Positions 50,587 through 59,830 of a stretch of 64,000 nt of DNA are shown piece after piece. The notes under the pieces are model-generated. The model ran no database searches. It was given only the letters and a program-made list of their open reading frames with translations, and was not told the DNA's origin. The stretch is from the NCBI GenBank assembly GCA_000337115.1, contig AOIR01000048.1:137781-201780 (forward strand). The letters run 5' to 3'. This DNA comes from Natrinema thermotolerans DSM 11552. Lineage in GTDB: Archaea; Halobacteriota; Halobacteria; Halobacteriales; Natrialbaceae. The position numbers and the translations under genes are program-made. Position 1 is the first letter of the stretch. The number at the start of each line of letters is the position of its first letter.

Positions 50587-51066
50587 CTACTCGACGAGAT
50601 CCTCGAACTCGGGGAGGATTTCCTCGTCGTCACTCTCGTCCTCGTCGACGTCGGTCGGCGACTCGACGGCTTCGTCGTCGGCCGACTCGGTCCCGGCCGA
50701 TTCGTCGTCCGTTTCGTCCTCGGCGTCTTCGTCTTCGATGATCTCGATTTGCGTGACCTCGAGCGGGATGTTCTCGAGGCGTTGGCCGATCTCCTTGCGC
50801 GCGATTCGGGAGGCGTGTTCCTCGCGCTCGACGTTGAAGACGGTCATCTCCAGTTCGAGCGCGACGAGTGCCTCGTCGGCCGCGATGAACGCGGGGGGCA
50901 GTTCCTCTCCGGACGGAGAGGTACGCTCGCCCATGTTGATCTCGACGTAGTTCAGGTCAGGGTTCAACATCTCGCCCGTCTTCGAGATGGCGATACGGAT
51001 CGCCTCGTCCGGTGTTTCGACGTCGAATACCGGCACGGCAGCTTCGACGACAACCCTGCAATTCAT
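50587..51066 (-). CDS. UPF0212 (DUF555) family protein
   Basis: 159-residue protein. The family block MNCRVVVEAAVPVFDVETPD and IRIAISKTGEMLNPDLNYVE are nearly invariant in archaea. A long acidic tail (from about residue 110) is typical of the halophilic versions. The role is unknown; conservation suggests a basic cellular function. Confidence 0.87.
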   Translation of the reverse strand: MNCRVVVEAAVPVFDVETPDEAIRIAISKTGEMLNPDLNYVEINMGERTSPSGEELPPAFIAADEALVALELEMTVFNVEREEHASRIARKEIGQRLENIPLEVTQIEIIEDEDAEDETDDESAGTESADDEAVESPTDVDEDESDDEEILPEFEDLVE

Positions 51067-51194
51067 ACCTAGACAATGTGTGGCCTACAGTAAGAAGGTT
51101 CGCCCGACCGAGGAGCGGCGGAAACACGTTGTTGCTCCGGGTCAGCCCGGTCGGTTCGAAAGGCAAAAGCCTGCCCTCGCGAAGGCCCCAACGA

Positions 51195-52076
51195 ATGGCG
51201 ACGGGCACGATCGAACTCGCGGAACTCGCTGGTGGACTCGATCTGTATCGGACGCTCGAGAGCGGACAGAGCTACCTCTGGCGACGCGAGGACGGCGAGA
51301 TGTATCACGGGGACCCCGCCCCCGGGGCGTGGTACTCGACGGTCGTCGACGGCGACGTGATCCGTGTTCGGTCTCGCGACGATCGCCTCGAGTGGGAATC
51401 GACGACCGACGCCGAGCCGACCGTCCGTCGACTTCTGTGTCTGGACGACGACCTCGAGGCGATCGTCGCGGCCGGACCGGACGACCCCCTGCTCCGGGAG
51501 GCCTACGAGGCTCACCGCGGACTGCGTCTGGTTCAGGATCCGCCCTTCGGCTGTCTGATCGCGTTCATCTGCTCGGCACAGATGCGGGTGAGTCGGATCC
51601 ACGGGATGGTCAGGGCGCTGGCTCGGGAGTACGGCAGTCCGATCGCCTTCGACGGCGAGACCTACCACGCGTTCCCGACGCCCGCGCAACTGGCGGCCGC
51701 GACCGAGGACGAACTCCGCGATCTCGGATTAGGGTATCGCGCCCCCTACGTCGTCCGGACCGCCGAGATGGTCGCCGACGGCGAGGCACATCCGGCCGCG
51801 GCACGGGACCTCGAGTACGAGGCTGCCCGGGAGTATCTGACGCAGTTCGTCGGTGTCGGTGAGAAGGTCGCCGACTGCGTTTTGTTGTTCTCGCTGGGCT
51901 TCGACGAGGCCGTCCCGCTCGATACGTGGATCAGATCGGCGATCGAGGAGTACTACCCCGACTGCGATCGCGGGTCTTACGCTGACACTTCTCGAGCGAT
52001 CCGGGAACGACTCGGCGGGGAGTACGCGGGGTACGCCCAGACCTATATCTTCCATCACCTGCGAACCGGTGAATAA
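51195..52076 (+). CDS. ogg: Ogg1-type 8-oxoguanine DNA glycosylase
   Basis: 293-residue HhH-GPD base-excision enzyme. The N-terminal domain (SGQSYLWRREDG) is that of Ogg1/AlkA. The HhH motif FVGVGEKVADCVLLFSLGFD holds the catalytic Lys (GVGEKVADC matches Ogg1 GVGTKVADC), and VPLDTWIRS contains the essential Asp. It removes oxidised guanine and cuts the strand. The ATG at 51195 lies about 30 nt after an AAAAG element. It is divergent from the UPF0212 gene. Confidence 0.9.
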   Translation: MATGTIELAELAGGLDLYRTLESGQSYLWRREDGEMYHGDPAPGAWYSTVVDGDVIRVRSRDDRLEWESTTDAEPTVRRLLCLDDDLEAIVAAGPDDPLLREAYEAHRGLRLVQDPPFGCLIAFICSAQMRVSRIHGMVRALAREYGSPIAFDGETYHAFPTPAQLAAATEDELRDLGLGYRAPYVVRTAEMVADGEAHPAAARDLEYEAAREYLTQFVGVGEKVADCVLLFSLGFDEAVPLDTWIRSAIEEYYPDCDRGSYADTSRAIRERLGGEYAGYAQTYIFHHLRTGE

Positions 52077-52165
52077 CGGGGCGTCCCACTGACCCGGCGA
52101 GTACTGGCTTGGTCCGCGCGACTAACGCACCAAATGTTTTGTGAGATGAGTGTCAATTGTTCAGT

Positions 52166-52483
52166 ATGGCCACCGACTCGGTCATCGGTCTCCTCGTGAC
52201 TGCAGGGTTCATCGGAGCGTTCGGTGTCCTCATCAAGTACTTCGGTGTAGTCGAGCTGATCGCGGGCTACGATCCGGAGCGGGTGACCGACGAGGAAGGG
52301 CTGGCGGACTTCATCGGCACCAATACGCTGTACGTGGCGTTGCTCGTTCTCCTCGTCGCCGCCGTCGAATACACCGATTCGTTCGGCGGGTCGGACGCGG
52401 TCTGGATCGCGTTCGCCGTCGGCGTCGTCGTACTTGCCGTCCGGATGATCGTCGGCGCTCGCCGCTACGAAGAGCCGCGGTAA
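52166..52483 (+). CDS. DUF3784-like small membrane protein
   Basis: 105-residue protein with three hydrophobic helices (about 8-30, 55-70, 78-97). Between the first two lies VELIAGYDPERVTDEEGLAD, a pattern like DUF3784 (AGY-(D/N)-x-(D/E)). It has no catalytic motif. I chose the ATG at 52166. Function unknown. Confidence 0.75.
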   Translation: MATDSVIGLLVTAGFIGAFGVLIKYFGVVELIAGYDPERVTDEEGLADFIGTNTLYVALLVLLVAAVEYTDSFGGSDAVWIAFAVGVVVLAVRMIVGARRYEEPR

Positions 52484-52573
52484 GCGCAGGCAGGCCGTTC
52501 GCCACATCGTCATCGCGTCACTCGCCGGCCGAACGGCCGCGGATTTTTGCCCGTCGCGCTCGAGTCCACGAAC

Positions 52574-52852
52574 ATGACCGACCGAACCCGCGCACACGTT
52601 TTCGTCTCCGGAACGGTACAGGGCGTCTACTACCGAGCGAACACCCGTGACACGGCCCGGGAGAACGGCGTCGACGGCTGGGTGAAAAACCTCGAGAACG
52701 GTCGCGTCGAGGCGGTCTTCGAGGGCCCCGATGACGCCGTCGAAGCGATGGTCGAGTGGTGTCACACGGGCAGTCCCGCCGCCGAGGTCGACGACGTCAC
52801 GGTCGAATACGAGGAGCCTCGAGACGAGGACGGGTTCGAGATCCGGTACTGA
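52574..52852 (+). CDS. acyP: Acylphosphatase
   Basis: 92-residue enzyme that hydrolyses acyl phosphates. The active-site loop is VSGTVQGVYYRANTRDTARE, with the catalytic Arg, and GWVKNLENGRVEAVFEGP holds the Asn that orients water. The size is normal. The ATG at 52574 lies just after a TTTTT element (about 30 nt), so a leaderless message is likely. Confidence 0.93.
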   Translation: MTDRTRAHVFVSGTVQGVYYRANTRDTARENGVDGWVKNLENGRVEAVFEGPDDAVEAMVEWCHTGSPAAEVDDVTVEYEEPRDEDGFEIRY

Positions 52853-52913
52853 ATCGTCGCTCGGAACGTTCGGTCGAGCGGTACCCCGTTTTCGCGGCCA
52901 CCTCGGTGCCGAT

Positions 52914-53072
52914 TCAGCGACGCAGCGTCCGGATAGCGACCGCGACGTACTCGATGAACGACACGGTCGGCGTTCCGGGCAGATGGATGTCGGGGTCCGG
53001 TTGTGCGAGCGGGGGGTCGTGAAATTCGTCGTCGGCGCTGTCGATCGGCTCGGTTGCTTCGAGCGTGTTCAT
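52914..53072 (-). CDS. Small protein of 52 residues
   Basis: Short acidic, Pro-rich protein (MNTLEATEPIDSADD, then PPLAQPDPDIHLPGTP) with a C-terminal hydrophobic-basic helix (TVSFIEYVAVAIRTLRR) that could sit on a membrane. I recognise no family. Support for the gene is promoter geometry: GCATAAGTAC, centred about 27 nt before the ATG at 53072, gives a leaderless start. It ends with TGA at 52914-52916. Confidence 0.6.
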   Translation of the reverse strand: MNTLEATEPIDSADDEFHDPPLAQPDPDIHLPGTPTVSFIEYVAVAIRTLRR

Positions 53073-53222
53073 GTGTTCGATACGGGTCGGGAGTACTTAT
53101 GCGTTCAGAGTTATCGGGACGAAATTAAGTCGAATAATCGTTATCGAGTCCGGGTCCCGCGGGCCGCGAGGGCACGTATCACGGACCGCGGGGGTGAGTA
53201 GACCGCTCGAGACGCCGTGGGT

Positions 53223-53801
53223 TCACTCGGCGTCGGACAAATGAGCCGCGAGCCACGGCGGTTTCTCGGTATACGCCCACTTGGCCCAGTCGGCCTTCTC
53301 GCCGGCGTAGTAGGCGCGGTAGGCCGCGACCGGATCGCCGGGTCGTTTGTACTCCTCGGGCATCGCCTGGGGGCGTGGTGTCGGCTCCGCGGACGAGAAC
53401 GCGATCGCGTCGACGTCGATGCGTTCGATGACCGTCCAGCTCGCGTGAGCCTCGTCCTTGTCGTAGCGTTCGACGAACTCCGCGTTGAGCGCCTCGGCGT
53501 GGTCGCGCAGCCGGAGCCAGTTGGCCCGCGATTCGGTTGCCCACCGCGTGACGGGGTGATCGACGTGAGTCGACCCGTAGAGGAACTCGGCCTCGTAGCC
53601 GTTCTCGCGGGCGGCAGTACACAGGACCTGGGCGGCCTCGAGTAGCAGCTTGTTGACGTGCTGGTCGCAGTGGTACCGCGCCGCGAGGCGAGGGTCCTCG
53701 TCGAGCCAGAAGACGTTCACGGACGGGCTGGGGTCCGCGTCGGTTTCAGGCTGCCGGTCGTCCGCAATCTTCACCAGTCGGCCGGTCGAATCAGTAGCCA
53801 T
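53223..53801 (-). CDS. Conserved hypothetical protein (phage/bacterial type)
   Basis: 192-residue soluble protein with a His/Cys-rich start of the core: VNVFWLDEDPRLAARYHCDQ then HVNKLLLEAAQVLCTAAREN, followed by THVDHPVTRWATESRANWLR. I recall similar hypothetical proteins in bacteria and phages; no activity is known to me. The core begins at Val28 (GTG at 53720), which could be the true start; the ATG at 53801 gives an extra N-terminal tail. The latter ATG and the nnr start share a CCATGG site on opposite strands. Confidence 0.7.
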   Translation of the reverse strand: MATDSTGRLVKIADDRQPETDADPSPSVNVFWLDEDPRLAARYHCDQHVNKLLLEAAQVLCTAARENGYEAEFLYGSTHVDHPVTRWATESRANWLRLRDHAEALNAEFVERYDKDEAHASWTVIERIDVDAIAFSSAEPTPRPQAMPEEYKRPGDPVAAYRAYYAGEKADWAKWAYTEKPPWLAAHLSDAE

Positions 53802-55227
53802 GGTTACAGGCGAACGGATGGCCGCCGTCGACGAGAACGCCGCGTCGCTTGGCGTCCCGCGAAAGCAGTTGATGGAGTCGAGCGGGGGCGCCGTCGCTCG
53901 CGCGGTCCGCGAGGTCGCGGAACCGGGTGCGAGCGTTACCATCGTCGCCGGACGTGGCAACAACGGTGGGGACGCGTTCGTCGCGGCCCGGTTTCTCGAT
54001 GAATACGACGTAACGACACTGTTGCTGGGCCGGGCCGAGCGGATCGGCACCGAGATCGCTCGCGAGAACTGGGCGGCCCTCCAGCGGGCCGACTACGAGA
54101 CACACGAGATCACGGACTCGAGCGGGATCAACCTCCCCGAGGCGGACGTGATCGTCGATGCGATGCTCGGGACGGGAATCAGCGGCGAGTTGCGGGAACC
54201 GGCCGCCACCGCGGCCGCGGCGATCAACGCCGCCGACGCGACGGTCGTCTCGGTCGACGTCCCCTCCGGGTTTGACGCCGACGGCGGCGACCACGCCGAC
54301 AACGGCGTCGAAGCCGATCGGGTCGTCACCTTCCACGACACGAAGCCGGGACTCGACGACCTCGAGGCGGCCGTCACGGTCGCGGACATCGGCATCCCGG
54401 CCGCCGCCGAGCGGTTCGTCGGCCCCGGTGACGTGGCCCTCGCGCGACCGGACGGTCGCGAAGGTCGACCCAACGTCATCGGCGGCGGTCCCTACACCGG
54501 CGCGCCGGCGCTGGCCGCACAGGCGGCCCTGCGGGCCGGCGCGGAACTGTCCTTCGTCGCCGCCCCCGATTCCGTCGCCGGCGAGATACAGGGCTACAGC
54601 GAGGACCTGATCGTCCAGCCCTACGACAGCGAGGTTCTGACGCCCGATGTGGCCGACGACCTGCTCGAGACGGCCGAGCGCTACGACAACGTCGTCGTCA
54701 TCGGCCCCGGCCTCGGGACCGCCGACGAGACCCTCGAGGCGACTCGTCAGTTCCTCTCGGCCTACACGGGCCGGGCGGTCGTCGACGCCGACGCGCTCGC
54801 GGTCGTCCCCGAGTTAGAGACCGACGCGACGCTGGTCTGTACGCCCAACCGGGGCGAACTGGCACGGATGGGCGGCCCGGACACCGACGATCTGGCGGCC
54901 GCGGCCGACGAGATCGAGGCGTTCGCGGCCGATCTGGGACACGTCGTCCTCGCGAAGGGTGCAAACGACGTGATCACCGACGGCGAGCGGACCCGGATCA
55001 GTCGCTCGGGCACCGTCGGCATGAAAGTCGGCGGCACCGGCGACACGCTCGCCGGGATCGTCGCGGCGCTGCTCGAGCATGCCGACCCGCTCGAGGCCGC
55101 CGCGGCGGGCGCTCAGGTTAACGGGCTCGCGGGCGAACGCCTCGCCGAGCGCGACGACTACGGCCTCCTCGCGTCGGAACTGGTCGGGGAACTCCCGGGG
55201 GTCCTCTGGGGTGGTGACGATGAGTGA
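53800..55227 (+). CDS. nnr: Bifunctional NAD(P)H-hydrate epimerase/dehydratase
   Basis: 475-residue repair enzyme for damaged NAD(P)H. The N-terminal YjeF-like epimerase has VAGRGNNGGDAFVAARFL and DAMLGTGISGELREP; the C-terminal ADP-dependent dehydratase has VIGPGLGT, VCTPNRGELARM and VGGTGDTLAGIVAALLEHAD (GxGD catalytic loop). The ATG at 53800 is the first sensible start; another Met lies six codons in. The stop overlaps the moaC ATG. Confidence 0.92.
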   Translation: MVTGERMAAVDENAASLGVPRKQLMESSGGAVARAVREVAEPGASVTIVAGRGNNGGDAFVAARFLDEYDVTTLLLGRAERIGTEIARENWAALQRADYETHEITDSSGINLPEADVIVDAMLGTGISGELREPAATAAAAINAADATVVSVDVPSGFDADGGDHADNGVEADRVVTFHDTKPGLDDLEAAVTVADIGIPAAAERFVGPGDVALARPDGREGRPNVIGGGPYTGAPALAAQAALRAGAELSFVAAPDSVAGEIQGYSEDLIVQPYDSEVLTPDVADDLLETAERYDNVVVIGPGLGTADETLEATRQFLSAYTGRAVVDADALAVVPELETDATLVCTPNRGELARMGGPDTDDLAAAADEIEAFAADLGHVVLAKGANDVITDGERTRISRSGTVGMKVGGTGDTLAGIVAALLEHADPLEAAAAGAQVNGLAGERLAERDDYGLLASELVGELPGVLWGGDDE

Positions 55228-55735
55228 CGACCGCTTGGCCGACAGTGCGGACGAAGGTAGCGCCGACGATCTCACGCATACCACCGAGGACGGGGACGTC
55301 CAGATGGTCGATGTCGGCGACAAGCCCGACAGCGAGCGCCGCGCGGTCGCAGCCGGCGAGATCCGCCTGCAGCCCGCGACGATCGAGGCGATCCGGGCCG
55401 ACGAGGTCGGCAAGGGCGACGTCCTCGCGACTGCCCGCGTCGGCGCGATCCAGGCCGTCAAACACACCTGGGAGACGATCCCGATGTGTCACCAGATCCC
55501 GATCACGAACGTCGATACCGAGTTCGCCCTCGACGAGGACCGGATCGAACTCCGGGTCACCGTCGAGACCACCGGCAAGACCGGCTGCGAGATGGAGGCC
55601 CTCGAGGGCGTGACGACCGGCCTGAACGTCGTCTGGGACATGGTCAAGGCCGTGGAAAAGGACGCGGACGGACAGTACCCCGACACCGGGATCGAGGACG
55701 TTCGAGTCCTCGAGAAGGAAAAGCGGCAGGCGTAG
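55220..55735 (+). CDS. moaC: MoaC, cyclic pyranopterin monophosphate synthase
   Basis: 171-residue enzyme of molybdenum cofactor synthesis. MVDVGDKPDSERRAVAAGEI is the start of the domain; AVKHTWETIPMCHQIPITNV and TGCEMEALEGVTTGLNVVWD hold the active-site His and Glu. MoaA would be the partner upstream in the pathway; it is not in the window. It has an acidic 25-residue extension and overlaps nnr by eight bases. Confidence 0.94.
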   Translation: MSDDRLADSADEGSADDLTHTTEDGDVQMVDVGDKPDSERRAVAAGEIRLQPATIEAIRADEVGKGDVLATARVGAIQAVKHTWETIPMCHQIPITNVDTEFALDEDRIELRVTVETTGKTGCEMEALEGVTTGLNVVWDMVKAVEKDADGQYPDTGIEDVRVLEKEKRQA

Positions 55736-55741
55736 TCACGG

Positions 55742-56767
55742 ATGACGCTCGAGACGCGACTCACTGACCTGCTCGGAATCGAGTACCCGATCGTCCAGGC
55801 ACCGATCGGCAGCGCGACCACACCGGAACTCGCGGCCGCCATCTCGAACGCCGGCGGGCTCGGTCACCTCGCGGTCACGTGGCGCGACCGCGAGGAAACG
55901 CGGCGAGCGATCCGCGAGACCCGCGGGCTGACCGACGACCCGTTCGCAGTCAACCTCGTGCTGGACGAAGCGACGACGGCCATCGACACCGCCGACCACC
56001 TCGAGGCCGTTCTCGATGCGGGCGCGCCGATCGTCACCCTCTCGTTCGGCGATACCGCTCCGTACGTCGATCGGATCCACGAGGCAGGCGCGGTCGTCAC
56101 CCGGACGGTCGGCAGCGCCGAGGCGGCCCGCGACGCCGTCGACGCCGGCGTCGATGCCGTCGTCACGCAGGGCCTCGAGGCCGGCGGTCACGTCCAGAGC
56201 GAGGTCGCGACGACGGCACTCGTGCCGCGGGTCGCGGACGCGGTCGGCGACGAGGTCCCGGTCGTCGCGGCCGGCGGGATCGCCGACGGCCGAGGGATCG
56301 CCGCCGCGCTCGCGCTCGGGGCCGACGGCGCGTGGCTCGGGACTCGATTCGTCGCGAGCGAGGAGGCGCGCGTTCACGACGAGTACCGGCGGCGGCTCCG
56401 CGAGAGCGACGAGACTGATACCGCCTATACGACGCTGTTCGACAAGGGCTGGCCGGGGACGCCGCATCGGGTCCTCGAGAACGAGACGCTCGAGCGCTGG
56501 CGCGAGGCCGGCGAACCGCCCGCCGGCGAGCGACCGGGCGAAGACGAGGTCGTCGCGCGGACCGACAGCGGTGACGGTGCCCCCATCGAACGCTACGACG
56601 AGGCGCTCGCGACGCCCGGCGTCGAGGGCGACGTCGAATCGATGGCGCTGTTTGCCGGCCAGAGCGTCGGATTGACGAACGACGTTCGTCCCGCAGGAGA
56701 GATCGTCGCGGAACTCGCCGCGGAAACGGCGGACGCGATTTCAGAACTCCCGGGGAGTGCAGACTGA
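55742..56767 (+). CDS. Nitronate monooxygenase-type FMN enzyme
   Basis: 341-residue TIM-barrel flavoenzyme of the NMO/2-nitropropane dioxygenase family. IEYPIVQAPIGSATTPELAA opens the barrel; VVTQGLEAGGHVQSEVATTA (the GxEAGGH motif with catalytic His), VAAGGIADGRGIAAALALGA and DGAWLGTRF bind FMN. The natural substrate (propionate 3-nitronate or another) cannot be told. It follows moaC by only six bases, so co-transcription is likely. Confidence 0.87.
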   Translation: MTLETRLTDLLGIEYPIVQAPIGSATTPELAAAISNAGGLGHLAVTWRDREETRRAIRETRGLTDDPFAVNLVLDEATTAIDTADHLEAVLDAGAPIVTLSFGDTAPYVDRIHEAGAVVTRTVGSAEAARDAVDAGVDAVVTQGLEAGGHVQSEVATTALVPRVADAVGDEVPVVAAGGIADGRGIAAALALGADGAWLGTRFVASEEARVHDEYRRRLRESDETDTAYTTLFDKGWPGTPHRVLENETLERWREAGEPPAGERPGEDEVVARTDSGDGAPIERYDEALATPGVEGDVESMALFAGQSVGLTNDVRPAGEIVAELAAETADAISELPGSAD

Positions 56768-56803
56768 GTCGCGTTCGAACGCAGAACGAAGCGACGACTG
56801 TCG

Positions 56804-57547
56804 TTACAGGTCCATCCCGCCGTTGACGTCGATCACTTCGCCGGTCACGTACGAGGAGTCCTTGCTGGCGAGGAATCGAACTACTGCGGCGATGTCTTCG
56901 ACCTCCGCCAGTCGCTCGAGGGGGATCCCCGCGATGATCCGGTCTAACACCTTGTCCGGGACGCTCTCGAGCATATCGGTAGCGGTAAAGCCCGGCGCGA
57001 CGCAGTTGGCCGTCGATCCCCCCTTCGCGAGTTCGAGGGCGATCGTCCGCGTGAAGCCGAACATCCCGCTTTTCGCGGCCGCGTAGTTTGCCTGGCCGTA
57101 GTTGCCCTGTTTGCCGACGACGCTCGAGATGTTGATCAATCGACCCTCCTCGGCGTTCCAGAGGTCGTCGTAAAACAGTTGGGTACAGTTGAACATGCCG
57201 CCCAGATTGACGTCCATCACGCGGTTCCACTCCTCGGGGGACATCTCGGTGAACTGTTTGTCGGCTGTGATGCCGGCGTTGTTCACGAGGACGTCCGCCG
57301 GGCCGAACGCCTCGTGGCAGACCTCGACCATGTTCTCGACCGCCGCACGGTCGGAGACGTCGGCCTGAGCCGCGACCGCCGAGCCGCCGGCCGATTCGAT
57401 GGCGTCGACTGCCTCGTAGGCCTCGCCCTCCGACGATCGGTAGTTGATGACGACGTTCGCTCCCTCCTCGCCGAGGTACTCGGCGATGCCGCGACCGATC
57501 CCCTTCGCCGAGCCCGTAATAACGCAGGTGCGACCATCCATGGACAT
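56804..57547 (-). CDS. phaB: Acetoacetyl-CoA reductase (PhaB)
   Basis: 247-residue short-chain dehydrogenase that makes (R)-3-hydroxyacyl-CoA for PHA. NADPH loop TGSAKGIGRGIAEYLGEEGA, NNAG, and the catalytic triad in ISSVVGKQGNYGQANYAAAK (Ser, Tyr, Lys). PhaB is distinguished from FabG by context: it is in the pha cluster. It has its own promoter (GTTATTTACC about 27 nt before the ATG at 57547), so it may be separate from phaRPEC. Confidence 0.88.
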   Translation of the reverse strand: MSMDGRTCVITGSAKGIGRGIAEYLGEEGANVVINYRSSEGEAYEAVDAIESAGGSAVAAQADVSDRAAVENMVEVCHEAFGPADVLVNNAGITADKQFTEMSPEEWNRVMDVNLGGMFNCTQLFYDDLWNAEEGRLINISSVVGKQGNYGQANYAAAKSGMFGFTRTIALELAKGGSTANCVAPGFTATDMLESVPDKVLDRIIAGIPLERLAEVEDIAAVVRFLASKDSSYVTGEVIDVNGGMDL

Positions 57548-57663
57548 AACTCACACATTCAACGTCCGATGGTAAATAACGACCTGTTAGCTATCAATAC
57601 AGTGAGTGCAAACGACCGGAGGGCGACCGGGGCGATCGGACCGCCCCATCGTCGACACCGGCC

Positions 57664-59241
57664 TCAGCGCTCTCGAGCCTGGTCGATCCAGTCTTCGACT
57701 CGAGTCGGCGAGATCCCGGTTTCGGCGGCGAGGTCGGCGGCATCGGCGTTGGCCAACTCCGCGAACGTCTCGATCCGGGCCTCGGCGAGCGCCGCTGCGT
57801 AGGCGTCGCCGATGCCCCGGAGATCGGTGAGATCGTCGGGTTCGGACGCGATCTCCGAGGCCGCGTCCTCGCCAGCGACCTCCTCGACGACGTCCTCGTC
57901 GACGGTCATCTCGCCCGGCTCGGCCGGTTCCGCCTGAACGTCCCCCTCGCCGCGATCGGCGATCTCCGCGTCCGAGCGATCCTGACCGTGGAACTCGCTC
58001 GTCTCGGCGTCGATATCCGTCCCCGACTCGACGTCGATGCCGCCGTCGGCGAGGTCGCTGGCACCCGATTCGTTGCCGGCGACGTCCTCGGCCAGCGCCG
58101 CGTCCGCGGCGTTGGGGTCGGTCGACCGATCCGAGGTACGTGACCCTTCATCCGTCCCGTTCGAGCGCGCCTCGAACCAGTCACAGACCTCCGGCCAGAG
58201 TTCCGCGTGGCTTCGCGAGGAGACGGACATGCCGATGTGGCCCGTCGCGAACTCGAGGATCTCGGTGTCGTCCGAGGCGATCTCGTCGTTGAACGGTTTG
58301 GAGGCCGCCGGCGGGATGAGGTGGTCGTACTCCGCGACGATCTGGAGGACGGGCATGTCGATGTTGGCCAGATCGACGTGTTCGCCGCCCAACCGGAGTT
58401 CGTTTGCGTAGAGCTTGTTCTCCTGATAGATGTCGTGGATGAACTCCTCGTAGGCCTCGCCGGCCACGTCGATCCCCTCCGCCAGCCAGCGCTCCATCCG
58501 GGCGAAGTTCTCGACGAAGTCCTCGTCTTCCATGTTGTCGTAAAACGTGACGTACTTGGTCACGTTGTTCTGGACCGGATCCATCAGGGCGAAGCCGACG
58601 TCCAAGAACTCGGCGGGAACGTTGTCGAACGTCGCCGTGACCGTCTCGGGGTCGTAGTAGTCCTCGCTGCCCCACAGCTCGAGGACGCCGCCGTCGCCGT
58701 CGAAGCAGAGCCCGGCGGCCATCAGCGCCAAGTTCTCGACTTTCTCGGGAGACAAGGAGGCGTACATGGCCGACATCGTCCCGCCCATGCAGTAGCCGAG
58801 GATGTTGATCGCGTCCAGTCCGGAGCGATCCCGAACCACGTCGACGCAGTTGTCGATATACCGGTTGACGTAGTCGTCGAGACCGAGCGTCCGATCCAGC
58901 TTGGAGGGTTCGCCCCAGTCGATCAGGTAGACGTCGAAGCCGGCCTCGAGCAGCGTCTGGACCACCGAACGGTCCGGCTGGAGATCGAGGATGTAGGGCT
59001 TGTTGATCAGCGCGTAGACGATGAGGATGGGGATGTCGTGTTGCTCCTCCGTCATCGGCTTGTAGTGGAGGAGTTCGAGCTTGTTCTCCTCGTAGACGAC
59101 CTCGCTGGGCGTTTGCCCGACCCCGACGTTCTCGACGGTTTCGGTCCGGTCGGGTGCGACGCTGCTTTTCTCGGCCAGGTCGGCGGTCGCCTCCCAGGCC
59201 TGCCGTTGCATGTTCAGGGCGGTTGCGAAGGGGTTCTTCAT
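57664..59241 (-). CDS. phaC: Class III PHA synthase subunit PhaC with C-terminal HhH domain
   Basis: 525-residue polymerase subunit. The lipase-like box GYCMGG has catalytic Cys151; Asp in AEYDHLIPP and His in [12 protein letters not shown] complete the triad. After about residue 370 comes a long acidic, disordered extension. The last 60 residues ([20 protein letters not shown] then [20 protein letters not shown]) read like a pair of helix-hairpin-helix motifs. Bacterial class III PhaC ends near 355. The ATG at 59241 overlaps the phaE stop, and PhaE is needed for activity. Confidence 0.92.
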   Translation of the reverse strand: MKNPFATALNMQRQAWEATADLAEKSSVAPDRTETVENVGVGQTPSEVVYEENKLELLHYKPMTEEQHDIPILIVYALINKPYILDLQPDRSVVQTLLEAGFDVYLIDWGEPSKLDRTLGLDDYVNRYIDNCVDVVRDRSGLDAINILGYCMGGTMSAMYASLSPEKVENLALMAAGLCFDGDGGVLELWGSEDYYDPETVTATFDNVPAEFLDVGFALMDPVQNNVTKYVTFYDNMEDEDFVENFARMERWLAEGIDVAGEAYEEFIHDIYQENKLYANELRLGGEHVDLANIDMPVLQIVAEYDHLIPPAASKPFNDEIASDDTEILEFATGHIGMSVSSRSHAELWPEVCDWFEARSNGTDEGSRTSDRSTDPNAADAALAEDVAGNESGASDLADGGIDVESGTDIDAETSEFHGQDRSDAEIADRGEGDVQAEPAEPGEMTVDEDVVEEVAGEDAASEIASEPDDLTDLRGIGDAYAAALAEARIETFAELANADAADLAAETGISPTRVEDWIDQARER

Positions 59242-59786
59242 TGCTCCTCTAGGTGGTCGAGAACGCGGTCGAGTTTCTGCTCGACGGCGTGCTGGCGGCG
59301 CTCGAGTTCGACGAGCCGATCCCCGACCTCGACGATGTCGTCCTCGGTCGCGAAGCCGAGCGTGTGCAGCGTCTCCTGAGCCGCCTCGTCGGCCTGCTGT
59401 TGCAGTTCGAGGACGTCGCCGACGGTCTCGCCGGTCATCTTGGCGAACGCGGTCGTCGACATCACGTCCTTGAACGCCTCGTTGGCCGTGTTGAGCCAGA
59501 TGTCACGGAACTCCTCGATGTCGACGTCCTCGCCCTCGAGCTGGTCGTTCATCCGATCGACCATCTGCTGGGAGGCGTTCATCCACGTCTCGTAGGCACG
59601 GGCATAGCCCTCGACGCCGTCGGAGAGTTCCTCGTCCTCGCTCAGTTCGCCGACGCTTTCGGACCAGCGCTCGACGAACTGGGCCTGCGCTTCCATGTTG
59701 TCCTCGAGTGCGTCGAGGAACTGCTCGTTCCACTGTTCGGCGAACGCGCTCCAGTCTCCTGCCTGGGGCTGGTGTTGGTCTGACAT
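59238..59786 (-). CDS. phaE: PHA synthase subunit PhaE
   Basis: 182-residue helical partner of PhaC. It is shorter than bacterial PhaE, as in other haloarchaea. The pattern [20 protein letters not shown], then [20 protein letters not shown], and a C-terminal coiled coil ([20 protein letters not shown]) fits. It stimulates the synthase on the granule. It ends in an ATGA overlap with phaC. Confidence 0.9.
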   Translation of the reverse strand: MSDQHQPQAGDWSAFAEQWNEQFLDALEDNMEAQAQFVERWSESVGELSEDEELSDGVEGYARAYETWMNASQQMVDRMNDQLEGEDVDIEEFRDIWLNTANEAFKDVMSTTAFAKMTGETVGDVLELQQQADEAAQETLHTLGFATEDDIVEVGDRLVELERRQHAVEQKLDRVLDHLEEQ

Positions 59787-59830
59787 ATACGGAAATTGGG
59801 GATGGTGGGTGAAAAACGGGTGGGCCTAAT

